From Bacteroidota bacterium (GTDB taxonomy: Bacteria; Bacteroidota; Bacteroidia; Chitinophagales; Chitinophagaceae), in contig CANGFA010000002.1 in the NCBI GenBank assembly GCA_947453145.1, forward strand, positions 62,001 through 126,000: 64,000 bases of DNA, in the 5' to 3' direction. The notes under the pieces are model-generated. The model saw only the letters and a list, made by a program, of their open reading frames with translations, did not search any database and was not told where the DNA came from. Shown here one piece after another: positions 17,234-26,252 of the stretch. The position numbers were made by a program, and so were the translations under genes. Each line of letters opens with the position of its first letter. The stretch's first letter is position 1.

Positions 17234-20071
17234 ATGAAAAAAATATTCCTTTTTGTCATTTTATGTTTTTCATTTTTCATGCAGGTAACTGCACAAAATG
17301 TACCAACTAAAGCCGAAAAAAAATGGATTAAAAAACAATTTAGATCCCTTAGTCAGGACCAGAAAATTGCACAATTAATGATTATTCGTGCGCATAGTAA
17401 TTGGGATGCAAAAAAATTAGATACTATTAAACAAACCATTGAAAAATACAATATAGGTGGACTTTGTTTTTTTCAAGGGGGTCCTGTTCGGGAAGCAATT
17501 CAAACAAATTATTATCAGTCAATTGCTAAAACACCATTGCTCATTACCATGGATGCGGAATGGGGCGTGGGTATGCGTTTAGATAGTGTTGAAATGTTCC
17601 CTCGTCAACTTTCATTAGGGGCCATTGAAAATGATAGTTTAGTTTATCAAATGGGCGCAGCCATCGCAGCTCAATGTAAACGTTTAGGCATTCATGTAGA
17701 CTATGCACCAGATGTAGACATTAATAACAATCCCAGTAACCCTGTCATTAATGACCGAAGCTTTGGTCAAAATAAAGACCGTGTTATTCAACATGGTATT
17801 GCTTATATGAGAGGCTTACAAGACAATGGTGTGATGGCTACTGCTAAACACTTTCCAGGACATGGAGACGTGAGCGTGGACTCGCATTTAGATATTCCTA
17901 TAATTAAAAAGACTAAGGAACAACTAGACGCTTTGGAACTGGCTCCATTTAAAGCTTTGATAGATGCAGGTATCGAATCGGTAATGGTTGGGCATTTGTC
18001 GGTTCCTGCCATAGATAGCACACCTAAATTTGCCACTTCTTTGTCACCTAAAGCCATTAATGATTTATTGAAAAATGAAATGGGATTTAAAGGAATAACA
18101 ATAACAGATGCCTTGGAAATGAAAGCAATTGCTAACTATTTTCCAAATAGCGAAGCCAATGTAAAAGCAATATTAGCAGGCAATGATATGTTATGTTTAC
18201 CAGGAAATATTCCAGAAACCATTCAAAAAATTAAGGATGCAATTAAAGAAGGTAGATTGTCTCAAAAAGATATTGATGCAAGAGTTTTAAAAGTATTGAC
18301 TGCTAAATATAAGCATGGATTAGCTAATAAACAGTGGATAGATACAACCCATCTTTTAGCAGATTTAAATACAGAAGTTATTCGCCTAAAATCAAGCATG
18401 GCAGCGCAATCTTTAACTTATTGCAATGCACAAAGTACACCCGTATTAAACAAACAAGTATCTACTGCATATGTTGCTTTGAATATAGAGAAGCCAAATT
18501 TTTTAACCAAAACATTAGATAGCGCTTATGGTGTAAAAGTATTTTATATAGGGACAAAGGATAGCGCAGTACTTGCACACTTAAAAGACAGTCTTAGCTC
18601 CTATCAACAAGTATTTATTGGATTGCACAACTATAACCGAAGGCCTGCTAATCATTTTCAAATTCATCATTCATTTATTGAATTCATGAATCAAGCACAG
18701 CCTATAAATTGGATGAATATTATTTTAGGAAATCCTTATGCAGTAAGTGATTTTAATGGTATTAAAAATATCTTATTTGCTTACGAGGACAATGATTTTG
18801 CTCAAAAAGCAGTACTCAATTGGATGGAAGGAAAAATAACAGCAACGGGCAAACTTCCCGTTACTGTTGCAGAAAACTTACCATACGGAACGGGTGATGC
18901 GAAAATTCAAAAATTAGCCGTTATTGATAGTTTAGTAATGGATGCGATTGCTAAAAAGGCTATACCTGGATGTCAGGTATTAGTTGCAAAGGATAATAAA
19001 ATTGTTTTTAATAAAGCTTATGGGACCACAGCAGGAGAGGGATCTAGCCCGGTGAGTGTTGATACTTATTATGATTTAGCTTCTGTAACCAAAGTAACTG
19101 CTACCACAGTGAGTATCATGAAATTAGTAGATGAAGGTAAAGTAGACATTGATAAAACCATTGGCGATTATCTTCCTTGGGTAAAAGGAAATGCAAAAGC
19201 AAAAATTACTTTAAGAGATTTGTTGTTACACCAAGCTGGCTTATTTCCTTATATCAAATTTTACGAATCCTTATTGCAAAAAAATGGCGTTTATCTACCT
19301 GGCGTAATTAGTTCCCAAAAGGACAATACACACCATCAATTTATTTCCCCCAATAAATGGCTTTTAGATACTTGGGCAGATACTATACAAAATCAGATAT
19401 TAAAAAGCCCTGTAACAGAAGCGGGCAAATACGTGTATAGCGACAATGATTTTATATTTCTTGGAAAAATTGTTGAAAAGGTATCAGGTATGAATTTGAA
19501 TGAGTACACAAAGCAATCTTTTTATCAACCCATGGGCATGCAATCCACTGGATTCTTGCCTTTAGAAAAAACCAATTTAGATAATATTGCTGCCACAGAA
19601 ATGGACAATTATTTTAGACATGAACTCATAAGAGGTAGCGTACATGATGAAGGTGCTTCTACTATGGGTGGAATTGCGGGCCATGCAGGTTTATTTAGCA
19701 ATGCCACTGACTTAGCTAAACTGTATCTAATGCTCATGAACAAAGGAACTTGGAATGACAAGCAATATTTGCAACCCAAAACAGTTGCCAACTTCACTGC
19801 CTACCAAAATGAAAGTCGCCGTGGCCTGGGTTTTGATAAGCCAGAAAAAAATAATAAAACCAGAAAAGAGCCTTATCCTAGTCTTAGTCCATCCCAGTCT
19901 ACTTTTGGCCATACTGGATTCACAGGCACCTGTGTGTGGGCCGATCCAGAAAATGGCATCTTATTTATTTTTTTAGGAAATAGAGTTTACCCAACTAGGG
20001 ATAGTAAAGCATTTAATTCATTGAATTTAAGACCCAATATTCAAGAAGCTATATATAGTGCATTCAAATAA
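17234..20071 (+). CDS. Glycoside hydrolase family 3 (NagZ-like) fused to a serine beta-lactamase-fold domain
   Basis: A 945-residue exported two-enzyme fusion. The signal peptide ends at VTAQN. The GH3 domain (about 35-360) has K205-H-F-P-G-H-G...DSH with the NagZ-type Asp/His pair, and the nucleophile Asp in ITDALEMKAI, so it should cleave beta-N-acetylglucosaminides such as muropeptide sugars. A linker domain (about 400-560) follows. The C-terminal domain (about 575-940) is a class C beta-lactamase/PBP-type serine hydrolase with S617-V-T-K620 and a Tyr-Ser-Asp-Asn motif (YSDNDF). Joint action on peptidoglycan fragments is an inference. The stop overlaps the start of the PorZ gene by one base. 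Confidence 0.92.
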   Translation: MKKIFLFVILCFSFFMQVTAQNVPTKAEKKWIKKQFRSLSQDQKIAQLMIIRAHSNWDAKKLDTIKQTIEKYNIGGLCFFQGGPVREAIQTNYYQSIAKTPLLITMDAEWGVGMRLDSVEMFPRQLSLGAIENDSLVYQMGAAIAAQCKRLGIHVDYAPDVDINNNPSNPVINDRSFGQNKDRVIQHGIAYMRGLQDNGVMATAKHFPGHGDVSVDSHLDIPIIKKTKEQLDALELAPFKALIDAGIESVMVGHLSVPAIDSTPKFATSLSPKAINDLLKNEMGFKGITITDALEMKAIANYFPNSEANVKAILAGNDMLCLPGNIPETIQKIKDAIKEGRLSQKDIDARVLKVLTAKYKHGLANKQWIDTTHLLADLNTEVIRLKSSMAAQSLTYCNAQSTPVLNKQVSTAYVALNIEKPNFLTKTLDSAYGVKVFYIGTKDSAVLAHLKDSLSSYQQVFIGLHNYNRRPANHFQIHHSFIEFMNQAQPINWMNIILGNPYAVSDFNGIKNILFAYEDNDFAQKAVLNWMEGKITATGKLPVTVAENLPYGTGDAKIQKLAVIDSLVMDAIAKKAIPGCQVLVAKDNKIVFNKAYGTTAGEGSSPVSVDTYYDLASVTKVTATTVSIMKLVDEGKVDIDKTIGDYLPWVKGNAKAKITLRDLLLHQAGLFPYIKFYESLLQKNGVYLPGVISSQKDNTHHQFISPNKWLLDTWADTIQNQILKSPVTEAGKYVYSDNDFIFLGKIVEKVSGMNLNEYTKQSFYQPMGMQSTGFLPLEKTNLDNIAATEMDNYFRHELIRGSVHDEGASTMGGIAGHAGLFSNATDLAKLYLMLMNKGTWNDKQYLQPKTVANFTAYQNESRRGLGFDKPEKNNKTRKEPYPSLSPSQSTFGHTGFTGTCVWADPENGILFIFLGNRVYPTRDSKAFNSLNLRPNIQEAIYSAFK

Positions 20072-22254
20072 TGAAAGGCATTGTATCTATACTGTTTTGT
20101 TTATTATGCATCCTTTCCAATGCACAAAATAAAATAGGTGCAATTGGTAAATGGAGGGCTCATTTTGACAATCATAGTATTCAACTAGTAGTAAAAGGAG
20201 ACTATGTTTATGCCGCTAGTCCTTATCAAATTATTAGAACCGACGGTGTTAAAAATAATTGGATTGACAAGACAACGGGCTTAAGTGATATCCAGATAAA
20301 ACATCTTGCTTGGGATGAAAATGGTCAACAATTAATTGTAGTATACGCTAATAGCAATGTGGATATACTTAAGGGGGATCAAGTTTACAATACCAATGCG
20401 ATTCAGTTAACCAGTTTATTTCCTGATAAAAAGGTAAACACACTAAGAGTATACCAAAATTGGGCATTGCTAGCAACTAATTTTGGTATTGTAATAATAG
20501 ATTTGGTAAAACATGAAATAAAAGACAATTGGTTTCCCAATAACAATCAACAGTCTGTGACTACTTATGATGCATTGATTGCCAATGATACCATTTTTGC
20601 TTCAACTAGTAATGGAATATGGAAGTGTTCCATTGCAAATGCAAATTTACAAGCAAGTCAATGGATTCATTTAACAGGGTATGATAGTTACTTACTAAAA
20701 AAACTAATTCAGCATAAGGGAAACGTGTATGGATATAACGCACAAACTATTATTCAATTTCCACAAACCACCCCCCTATTTAATTTTAGTAATGGAGTTA
20801 TAAACAATATAGACACGAGTGTAAGTAATTTAAATATTTGCATTCAATACCCAAATCAAAAAGGGGCGGTGCTGCAACTTAATAAGGATTTGAGTTTGGC
20901 CACCCTTGTCGATAGCAATCAATTAAGTACGCCCAAGCAAAGTATTGTAGAAAATAATAATTTTTGGGTCGCTGATAGTACAAAGGGTTTATTGCTAAAA
21001 AATAATACCACTAAGTGGGTTCCTTTAGGAGGTCCCAATGCAATTATACAAGGCATTAGCGATATAAATGAAAGTAAACTAATTGCCCCATTTGCAAATG
21101 CCAACACGGGGTATGCTACTTTCAATGAAGGCGGCTGGAATACCGTAAAGCAAATAGGAAATTTCACCCTACCCATTTTAAATGCAACTGCTATTTCAAA
21201 TTTGGATAATACTATATGGTTAGCAAGCAATAATTTTTTATTTCATCTTACCAATGAAAGCAAAATGGAAACCCTACAACCCAATAGTTTAAAAGGCAGC
21301 TATCTACAATTGCAAGTTGATCCTTCTCAAAACCTATGGGTGTTGCAGGATCAGCAGGGGCTTGCAAAGCAAGCTAATAATACCTGGGGCTCTATTTCAT
21401 TACCCAACGATTTTATAAAAAATGGACTTACTCAATTTGTAGTTAATAAATTAGGGCAAGCATGGCTCATTGCACCCAATCATTCTGGCCTGTATGTGTA
21501 TCAAGAAAAAACAATTTACCCAAGTGAGGTATGGAAACAATTTACTACACAATCGTCCAATGGAAATTTACCAAGCACCTATGTGACAAGCCTTTGTCAG
21601 GATTTAAATGGGAGTATTTGGGTAGGTACAGATAATGGTATAGGTATTTTTAATTGCGGAGATATAGCAACAGCACCTTGTAATGCCTATCTCCCTATTG
21701 TAAATAACAATGGTTTTAATGGCTATTTATTTCAAAAAGAAATAGTGAATTGCATTAGTATTGACGGTGCCAACAGAAAATGGATTGGTACCAATAATGG
21801 AGCTTGGTTATTAAGTCCTGATGGAATTGAGATTATTGAACATTTTACTAAAGCAAATAGTCCATTGCCAAATGATACTGTCACCCAAATATTGGTTCAA
21901 CCAATTACCGGTGAAGTATTTATGAATACTAAAAATCAAATGGTAAGTTATAGAGGTACTGCTACCAAAGGTGCAGAAACACAAGCTTCTATTCAAATAT
22001 TTCCCAATCCTGTTTCCAGTTCCTTTAATGGAAATATAGCCATAAGGGGATTAGTTGACAATGCCTTGGTTAAAATAACCGATTTAAACGGCAAGTTATT
22101 ATTTCAAACAGTAGCCCTAGGAGGACAAGCACTATGGAATGCAAGAAATAGCGAAGGGCATAAGGTAGCTACCGGTATTTATCTGGTATTTGTAAGGGAC
22201 CTAAGTGGAAATGAAAAAGGGGTAGGAAAAATTATGATTGCAGATGGTTACTAA
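20071..22254 (+). CDS. porZ: PorZ-like beta-propeller protein with type IX sorting domain
   Basis: A 727-residue exported protein. After the signal peptide (ending LSNAQ) the N-terminal propeller has the diagnostic IGKWRAHFDNHSIQLVVKGDYVYAAS and ATNFGIVIIDLVKHEIKDNW patterns that I associate with PorZ. A second propeller follows (LCQDLNGSIWVGTDNGIGIF; ISIDGANRKWIGTNNGAWLL). The C terminus (IQIFPNPVSSSFNG...ATGIYLVFVRD) is a type A T9SS sorting domain. PorZ is part of the cell-surface attachment complex that helps anchor T9SS cargo to A-LPS. It is translationally coupled to the GH3 fusion (TAATG overlap). A generic two-component-regulator propeller protein is the less likely alternative. Confidence 0.8.
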   Translation: MKGIVSILFCLLCILSNAQNKIGAIGKWRAHFDNHSIQLVVKGDYVYAASPYQIIRTDGVKNNWIDKTTGLSDIQIKHLAWDENGQQLIVVYANSNVDILKGDQVYNTNAIQLTSLFPDKKVNTLRVYQNWALLATNFGIVIIDLVKHEIKDNWFPNNNQQSVTTYDALIANDTIFASTSNGIWKCSIANANLQASQWIHLTGYDSYLLKKLIQHKGNVYGYNAQTIIQFPQTTPLFNFSNGVINNIDTSVSNLNICIQYPNQKGAVLQLNKDLSLATLVDSNQLSTPKQSIVENNNFWVADSTKGLLLKNNTTKWVPLGGPNAIIQGISDINESKLIAPFANANTGYATFNEGGWNTVKQIGNFTLPILNATAISNLDNTIWLASNNFLFHLTNESKMETLQPNSLKGSYLQLQVDPSQNLWVLQDQQGLAKQANNTWGSISLPNDFIKNGLTQFVVNKLGQAWLIAPNHSGLYVYQEKTIYPSEVWKQFTTQSSNGNLPSTYVTSLCQDLNGSIWVGTDNGIGIFNCGDIATAPCNAYLPIVNNNGFNGYLFQKEIVNCISIDGANRKWIGTNNGAWLLSPDGIEIIEHFTKANSPLPNDTVTQILVQPITGEVFMNTKNQMVSYRGTATKGAETQASIQIFPNPVSSSFNGNIAIRGLVDNALVKITDLNGKLLFQTVALGGQALWNARNSEGHKVATGIYLVFVRDLSGNEKGVGKIMIADGY

Positions 22255-22289
22255 TCTATAACTACTAAAAAGTTGAGCTCAGTTATAAT

Positions 22290-22934
22290 TTAATTCGGAA
22301 TGTAATCAATGGATTTAAAGTCTTTGAAAGTTAAAACGCCTCTATCTCCTTCTACCACATGGTAAAATATTTTTCTGACTTTATTGGTGGGTGTTTTAAT
22401 GGTGGTGTCCGCATCATATATGGGAAAAGTGCGCCACAATATGCCCTGGTTTAATTCATATTCATCCCCACCTCTATAGCCTTTATTAATTTTTGTATCA
22501 ACCGTAATATCTGGCATGTAAATAGGCTGCATATAAAGCGGTTGTTTCCCGTCGTCACTTTTTGCACTCACACAGAATAAATTTTTCTTGCCAGATGATT
22601 CTAAAATATAGATAAGTAAATCGGGAAATTCATCGTTGTTTAAAAATTCAACTTCCGATGAAATAATCCTTGCTTTTAATTCAAGATTAATTTCCCTTGC
22701 TTCTGCCTTAAAACCGATTGGTTTAATGCTTATCGGATTTTGTGTTAAGGATCGATTGGTACAAGTTACCCTATAACCATATTTGCCAATTTTTAAAGTA
22801 CTATCATATTTGTTTAATTTAATACTAGCAGCAATAGCGGCTTCATTTTTTGATGCAGTATCGGTCTGTGCATATACTTGGCCAAAAGCACCAAACATTA
22901 AAAACAAAAAAACGATGCTAAAAAATTTGTACAT
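22290..22934 (-). CDS. Exported protein resembling PliI-type lysozyme inhibitors
   Basis: A 214-residue protein with a signal peptide (ending QVYAQ) and a beta-rich body. The arrangement FLNNDEFPDLLIYILESSG...LFCVSA...GYRGGDEYELNQGILWRTFPIYDAD...YHVVEGDRG resembles, from memory, the periplasmic inhibitor of invertebrate-type lysozyme (PliI). That fold plugs the active site of I-type lysozymes. I cannot run a profile search, so this assignment is tentative. It is transcribed alone, convergent with PorZ and divergent from the aldose epimerase. Confidence 0.55.
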   Translation of the reverse strand: MYKFFSIVFLFLMFGAFGQVYAQTDTASKNEAAIAASIKLNKYDSTLKIGKYGYRVTCTNRSLTQNPISIKPIGFKAEAREINLELKARIISSEVEFLNNDEFPDLLIYILESSGKKNLFCVSAKSDDGKQPLYMQPIYMPDITVDTKINKGYRGGDEYELNQGILWRTFPIYDADTTIKTPTNKVRKIFYHVVEGDRGVLTFKDFKSIDYIPN

Positions 22935-22954
22935 TCGAAAAGTAATTTAAGTAG

Positions 22955-22962
22955 CAAAGTTA
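22955..22962 (-). promoter_or_regulatory. -7 promoter box of the PliI-like gene
   Basis: The minus-strand reading is TAACTTTG (TAnnTTTG), 20 nt before the ATG. Confidence 0.45.
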
Positions 22963-22997
22963 ACCGTTTAGTTTTAAAATACGTCAAACCTAATAAG

Positions 22998-23930
22998 ATG
23001 TCTTTTTCCATTGATATTCAACCCATTTCCAGCTTTAAACGGATTCGAATTACAGACCTTACCACCTATGCATATATTGACATCATAAGCAAAGGTGCAA
23101 TTTTAAATAGCTGGATGCAGCCCTCCGAAAATTGGGATATTATTGAGGGTAATGATTTTACAAATGGTTGGGATCAATATGAATCCAATGGATTTAAAAG
23201 CGGAAAGATGAATCCATTTGCTTGTAGATTAAAAAATGGGAAATACACCCACTTAAACCAGTCCTACAAAATTGAGCATTTTTATTTAGGAGAACATGCG
23301 CTCCATGGTATATTGTATGATGCCGATTATGCTATTATAACATCTGAAATACAAGAAAATAAAGCGCGCGCCTTATTAGCACATTCCTACCAAGGAACCG
23401 ATAAAGGATTCCCATTTGAATATACTGTTCAAGTGGAATGGACTTTTCACAAAGACAATAAAATAACGGTCCTAACGACTATTATTAATAATAGCCAAGT
23501 CCCTATTCCGATGATGGATGGATGGCATCCATACTTTAAACTAGCCGAAACCATAAATGATTGTAGTTTACAATTTGAAAATAAGGGAATACTAGAATAC
23601 GATAAAAGCCTGCTACCCACTGGTCGTATTTTAGCGAATACTCTTTTTGAAAATGGCTGTGTAATTTCAACTACCAAATTAGACAATGGCTATTTATTGA
23701 ACGATCAAAACCCAAGCTGTACCTTACAGAACGATACGTATAAATTAATTATTCTTCCCAATGCGGCATATCCCTACTTACAATTATATACCCCCGATGA
23801 TAGAAAAAGTATTGCTATAGAAAATTTAAGTGCTGCGCCAGACTGTTTTAATAATAAAATGGGGCTGCACCTAATGCAACCCCAAAGTAGTTGGAAATTA
23901 GAGACAAGCTATCAGCTTATCCATAAATAA
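22998..23930 (+). CDS. Aldose 1-epimerase family protein
   Basis: A 310-residue galactose mutarotase-like enzyme that interconverts alpha and beta anomers of sugars. Visible landmarks are the substrate-binding His in LHGILYDADY, the catalytic His in MDGWHPYFKL and the catalytic Glu in IAIENLSAAPDCFNN. There is no signal peptide, so it acts in the cytoplasm. Bacteroidota carry several paralogues; the hexose specificity cannot be read here. It converges with ridA with no gap. Confidence 0.88.
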   Translation: MSFSIDIQPISSFKRIRITDLTTYAYIDIISKGAILNSWMQPSENWDIIEGNDFTNGWDQYESNGFKSGKMNPFACRLKNGKYTHLNQSYKIEHFYLGEHALHGILYDADYAIITSEIQENKARALLAHSYQGTDKGFPFEYTVQVEWTFHKDNKITVLTTIINNSQVPIPMMDGWHPYFKLAETINDCSLQFENKGILEYDKSLLPTGRILANTLFENGCVISTTKLDNGYLLNDQNPSCTLQNDTYKLIILPNAAYPYLQLYTPDDRKSIAIENLSAAPDCFNNKMGLHLMQPQSSWKLETSYQLIHK

Positions 23931-24317
23931 TTATAATGCAGTTATAGCCGTAATGCTTATTTCAACATTTACGTTTCTTGGCAAGGTTTTTACTGCAACT
24001 GTTTCGCGCGCAGGAAAAGCAGCCGTAAAGTAACTTCCATATACTTCATTCACCTGCGCAAATGATTGCATATCGCTTAAAAAAATAGTCGTCTTTACAA
24101 TATGATCAAAGCTAAGTTTAGCTTCTTCCAATATAGCTTTAATATTCTCCATTACCTGTTTGGTTTCTGCTTGTATAGTATCCAATACGATCTCCCCTGT
24201 CGCTGGGTTAAAAGCAATTTGTCCACTTGCAAATAAAAAGCCATTTGCAATTACTGCTTGACTATAAGGGCCAATGGGAGCGGGCACTTTGTTGGTTTCA
24301 ATAATTTGTTTTGACAT
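23931..24317 (-). CDS. ridA: RidA family reactive-intermediate deaminase
   Basis: Hydrolyses reactive 2-aminoacrylate and related enamines to keto acids and ammonia, protecting PLP enzymes. The 128-residue trimer-forming fold is complete: APIGPYSQAVIANGFLFASGQI, then the catalytic Arg in FPARETVAVKTLP and the binding Glu in NVEISITA. I moved the start from 24338 to the ATG at 24317 because RidA proteins begin with this MSKQIIET-type sequence. It is divergent from tsaB. Confidence 0.93.
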   Translation of the reverse strand: MSKQIIETNKVPAPIGPYSQAVIANGFLFASGQIAFNPATGEIVLDTIQAETKQVMENIKAILEEAKLSFDHIVKTTIFLSDMQSFAQVNEVYGSYFTAAFPARETVAVKTLPRNVNVEISITAITAL

Positions 24318-24368
24318 ATAATTTAATATTAGATGCACAATTTCTTATTTTTCTATCAAATACACGCT

Positions 24369-24376
24369 TATTTTTG
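24369..24376 (+). promoter_or_regulatory. -7 promoter box of tsaB
   Basis: TATTTTTG fits TAnnTTTG. It lies inside the long ORF drawn by the track and supports the downstream TTG start at 24395. Confidence 0.5.
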
Positions 24377-24394
24377 CAAAACAATACAATTATT

Positions 24395-25090
24395 TTGGCA
24401 ACCTTCTTATATATTGACACAGCTGGCGAAAAAGCCATGGTTGCCATTAGCAAGGATCACCAAATATTGGCCATGGAAACGAATGAAATGTCCAATACAC
24501 ATGCCTCTTTTGTTCAGGTTGGAATTGATAAGATTTTAAAAAAAACCAATACCTCTATACAAACAATGGATGCAGTAGTGGTCACTTTGGGCCCTGGAAG
24601 TTATACTGGACTTAGGGTAGGCTTATCCAGTGCGAAAGGCATTGCTTATGCAATCAATAAACCACTCATTGGTGTTTCCACATTGGCATTATTGGCAAAT
24701 CATGTTATTGTAAATCATAAGGAAAAACTAAGTGTAGAGAATGTCCAAATTTTTAGCATGATTGATGCGAAAAGAATGGAAGTTTTTGGCGCTATTTATA
24801 AGCAAGATCTTTCCGTTATTTTATCCGAGCAAGCTATTATTTTAGATTCCATATTTATGACAGGTTTAATTGAAAAGGGTCCATTAATATGTATTGGTTC
24901 TGGTGCCAACAAAACAAGTATACTATTTTCTAATAATCTTGTTTATTACCTTGACGAACAATACGATATAAAGGATTTTGAACAGATTGCCACTGAAAAA
25001 TGGTCCAAAAAAGAGTTTATTGACAATGCTTATGCTAGCCCATCTTATTTAAAAGAGTTTTACCAAGGCCCTGCAAAATCCACAAAGTAG
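24395..25090 (+). CDS. tsaB: tRNA threonylcarbamoyladenosine biosynthesis protein TsaB
   Basis: Partner of TsaD in forming t6A37 on ANN-decoding tRNAs. The 231-residue ASKHA-fold protein shows the first phosphate-like loop FLYIDTAGEKAMVAI and the conserved LGPGSYTGLRVGLSSAKGIAYA. The track start at 24311 adds 28 residues with no family match and lies upstream of the promoter box. The protein most likely starts at the TTG at 24395 (L-A-T-F-L-Y-I-D), giving the usual TsaB length. tsaD and tsaE are not in the window. Confidence 0.93.
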   Translation: MATFLYIDTAGEKAMVAISKDHQILAMETNEMSNTHASFVQVGIDKILKKTNTSIQTMDAVVVTLGPGSYTGLRVGLSSAKGIAYAINKPLIGVSTLALLANHVIVNHKEKLSVENVQIFSMIDAKRMEVFGAIYKQDLSVILSEQAIILDSIFMTGLIEKGPLICIGSGANKTSILFSNNLVYYLDEQYDIKDFEQIATEKWSKKEFIDNAYASPSYLKEFYQGPAKSTK

Positions 25091-25167
25091 TTAAACAAAA
25101 TGGATGAGTGGTGTACAGAATTTCCAAATTCGCAAGGAAATATATATTATTTTTTAAATTAATAATG

Positions 25168-25175
25168 TAAATTTG
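25168..25175 (+). promoter_or_regulatory. -7 promoter box of the ArsR-type regulator
   Basis: TAAATTTG fits TAnnTTTG and overlaps the TTG start proposed by the track at 25173, so the ATG at 25221 is preferred. Confidence 0.5.
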
Positions 25176-25220
25176 CCTAAACAATTATTAGTCGATAACC
25201 CCCAAATCTTAAAAATTGTA

Positions 25221-25556
25221 ATGAATCAATCTTTACCCCAACTACAATTAACCAATGGAAAGTCACCATTGAAAGTGGATTTGCTACACAGCAAAAAAGC
25301 CGCTATGATTTTAAGAGCATTAAATCACAAGTTACGCCAGCAAATTGTGAAATTAATTGACGAGCAACAAAAAATGACTGTGACTGAAATTTATGTGAAA
25401 CTAAGATTAGAACAATCTGTTGCTTCACAACATTTAGCTATTTTAAGAAGAGCAGGAATTGTGATTACCACAAGAGAAGGAAAGTTTATTTTTTACACAG
25501 TAGATTACAATAGATTAGAACAAATCAACCAATTCGTTGAGCAACTTGTTGGATAA
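25221..25556 (+). CDS. ArsR/SmtB-family winged-helix regulator
   Basis: A 111-residue DNA-binding protein. The winged helix-turn-helix is visible in NHKLRQQIVKLIDEQQKMTVTEIYVKLRLEQSVASQHLAILRRAGIVITTREGKFIFYTV, with the recognition helix SVASQHLAIL. No Cys or His metal-site motif of ArsR or SmtB is visible, so it may sense something other than metal. It is followed after 1 nt by the rhodanese-like gene, with which it must be cotranscribed. It probably regulates its own operon. Confidence 0.9.
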   Translation: MNQSLPQLQLTNGKSPLKVDLLHSKKAAMILRALNHKLRQQIVKLIDEQQKMTVTEIYVKLRLEQSVASQHLAILRRAGIVITTREGKFIFYTVDYNRLEQINQFVEQLVG

Positions 25557-25557
25557 T

Positions 25558-26247
25558 ATGGTAATTGCTTTTGAACAATTCAAGTCTTTACTTGAGGACC
25601 CCTCCATTTCACTCATTGATACAAGATTGCCAGCACAATGGATGGATGGTCATATCCCCAACTCATTACATATCACCCCGGCTACTGTAAAATTTGCAGT
25701 GGCCATGGGCGTGATTGAAAAAACCAGTCCACTCCTTTTTATTTTAGATCCGCAATTAGAAAAGGAAACACTAGTTTATTTTAAAGAAGCTGGATTTTCC
25801 AATATCAAAGGCTATCTAGAAGGCGGTTATGCTACTTGGAAAAATAAGGAACAAACCATTGACCTGCTTATAGAAGTTGAACCTGATGAATTGGCAATGG
25901 ATATTCCTTTTGATGAATTCTTAATGCCATTGGATATTAGAGAAGAAATTGCATTCAATACTTCTCATATTAAAAATTCTGTTTCACTACCCATGTCTGA
26001 ATTTATGGACCCCGGCAGCATGTCTGAATTAGACGAACACTTTAATATTTACCTGATTGGTGAAGACGGCACCTGCAATACCCTTGCAGCAAGCATCTTA
26101 AAAAAACAAGGCATTCATAACATAAGGGTGGTGATGGATGGCTGGGAAGGTGTTCAATTTTTAAAGGATAAATTTACCTTTGAAACCATTAAGAAAGCAA
26201 AGATTACAAAGACCGATCCAAACAAAACAAGCTTCTTAGAAGACTAA
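25558..26247 (+). CDS. Tandem rhodanese-like protein lacking catalytic cysteines
   Basis: A 229-residue protein with two rhodanese-fold domains: about 1-105 (LIDTRLPAQWMDGHIPNSLHI ... GYLEGGYATW) and about 115-215 (PLDIREEIAFNTSHIKNSVSLPM ... VVMDGWEGVQFL). In active rhodaneses a Cys begins the loop after the fourth strand. Here the first domain has LLFILDPQLEKE and the second NIYLIGEDGTCNTL, with no Cys in the canonical position. Binding or regulatory use of the fold is therefore more likely than sulfur transfer. The start is ATG 25558, right after the regulator stop. Confidence 0.8.
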   Translation: MVIAFEQFKSLLEDPSISLIDTRLPAQWMDGHIPNSLHITPATVKFAVAMGVIEKTSPLLFILDPQLEKETLVYFKEAGFSNIKGYLEGGYATWKNKEQTIDLLIEVEPDELAMDIPFDEFLMPLDIREEIAFNTSHIKNSVSLPMSEFMDPGSMSELDEHFNIYLIGEDGTCNTLAASILKKQGIHNIRVVMDGWEGVQFLKDKFTFETIKKAKITKTDPNKTSFLED

Positions 26248-26252
26248 GCTTT

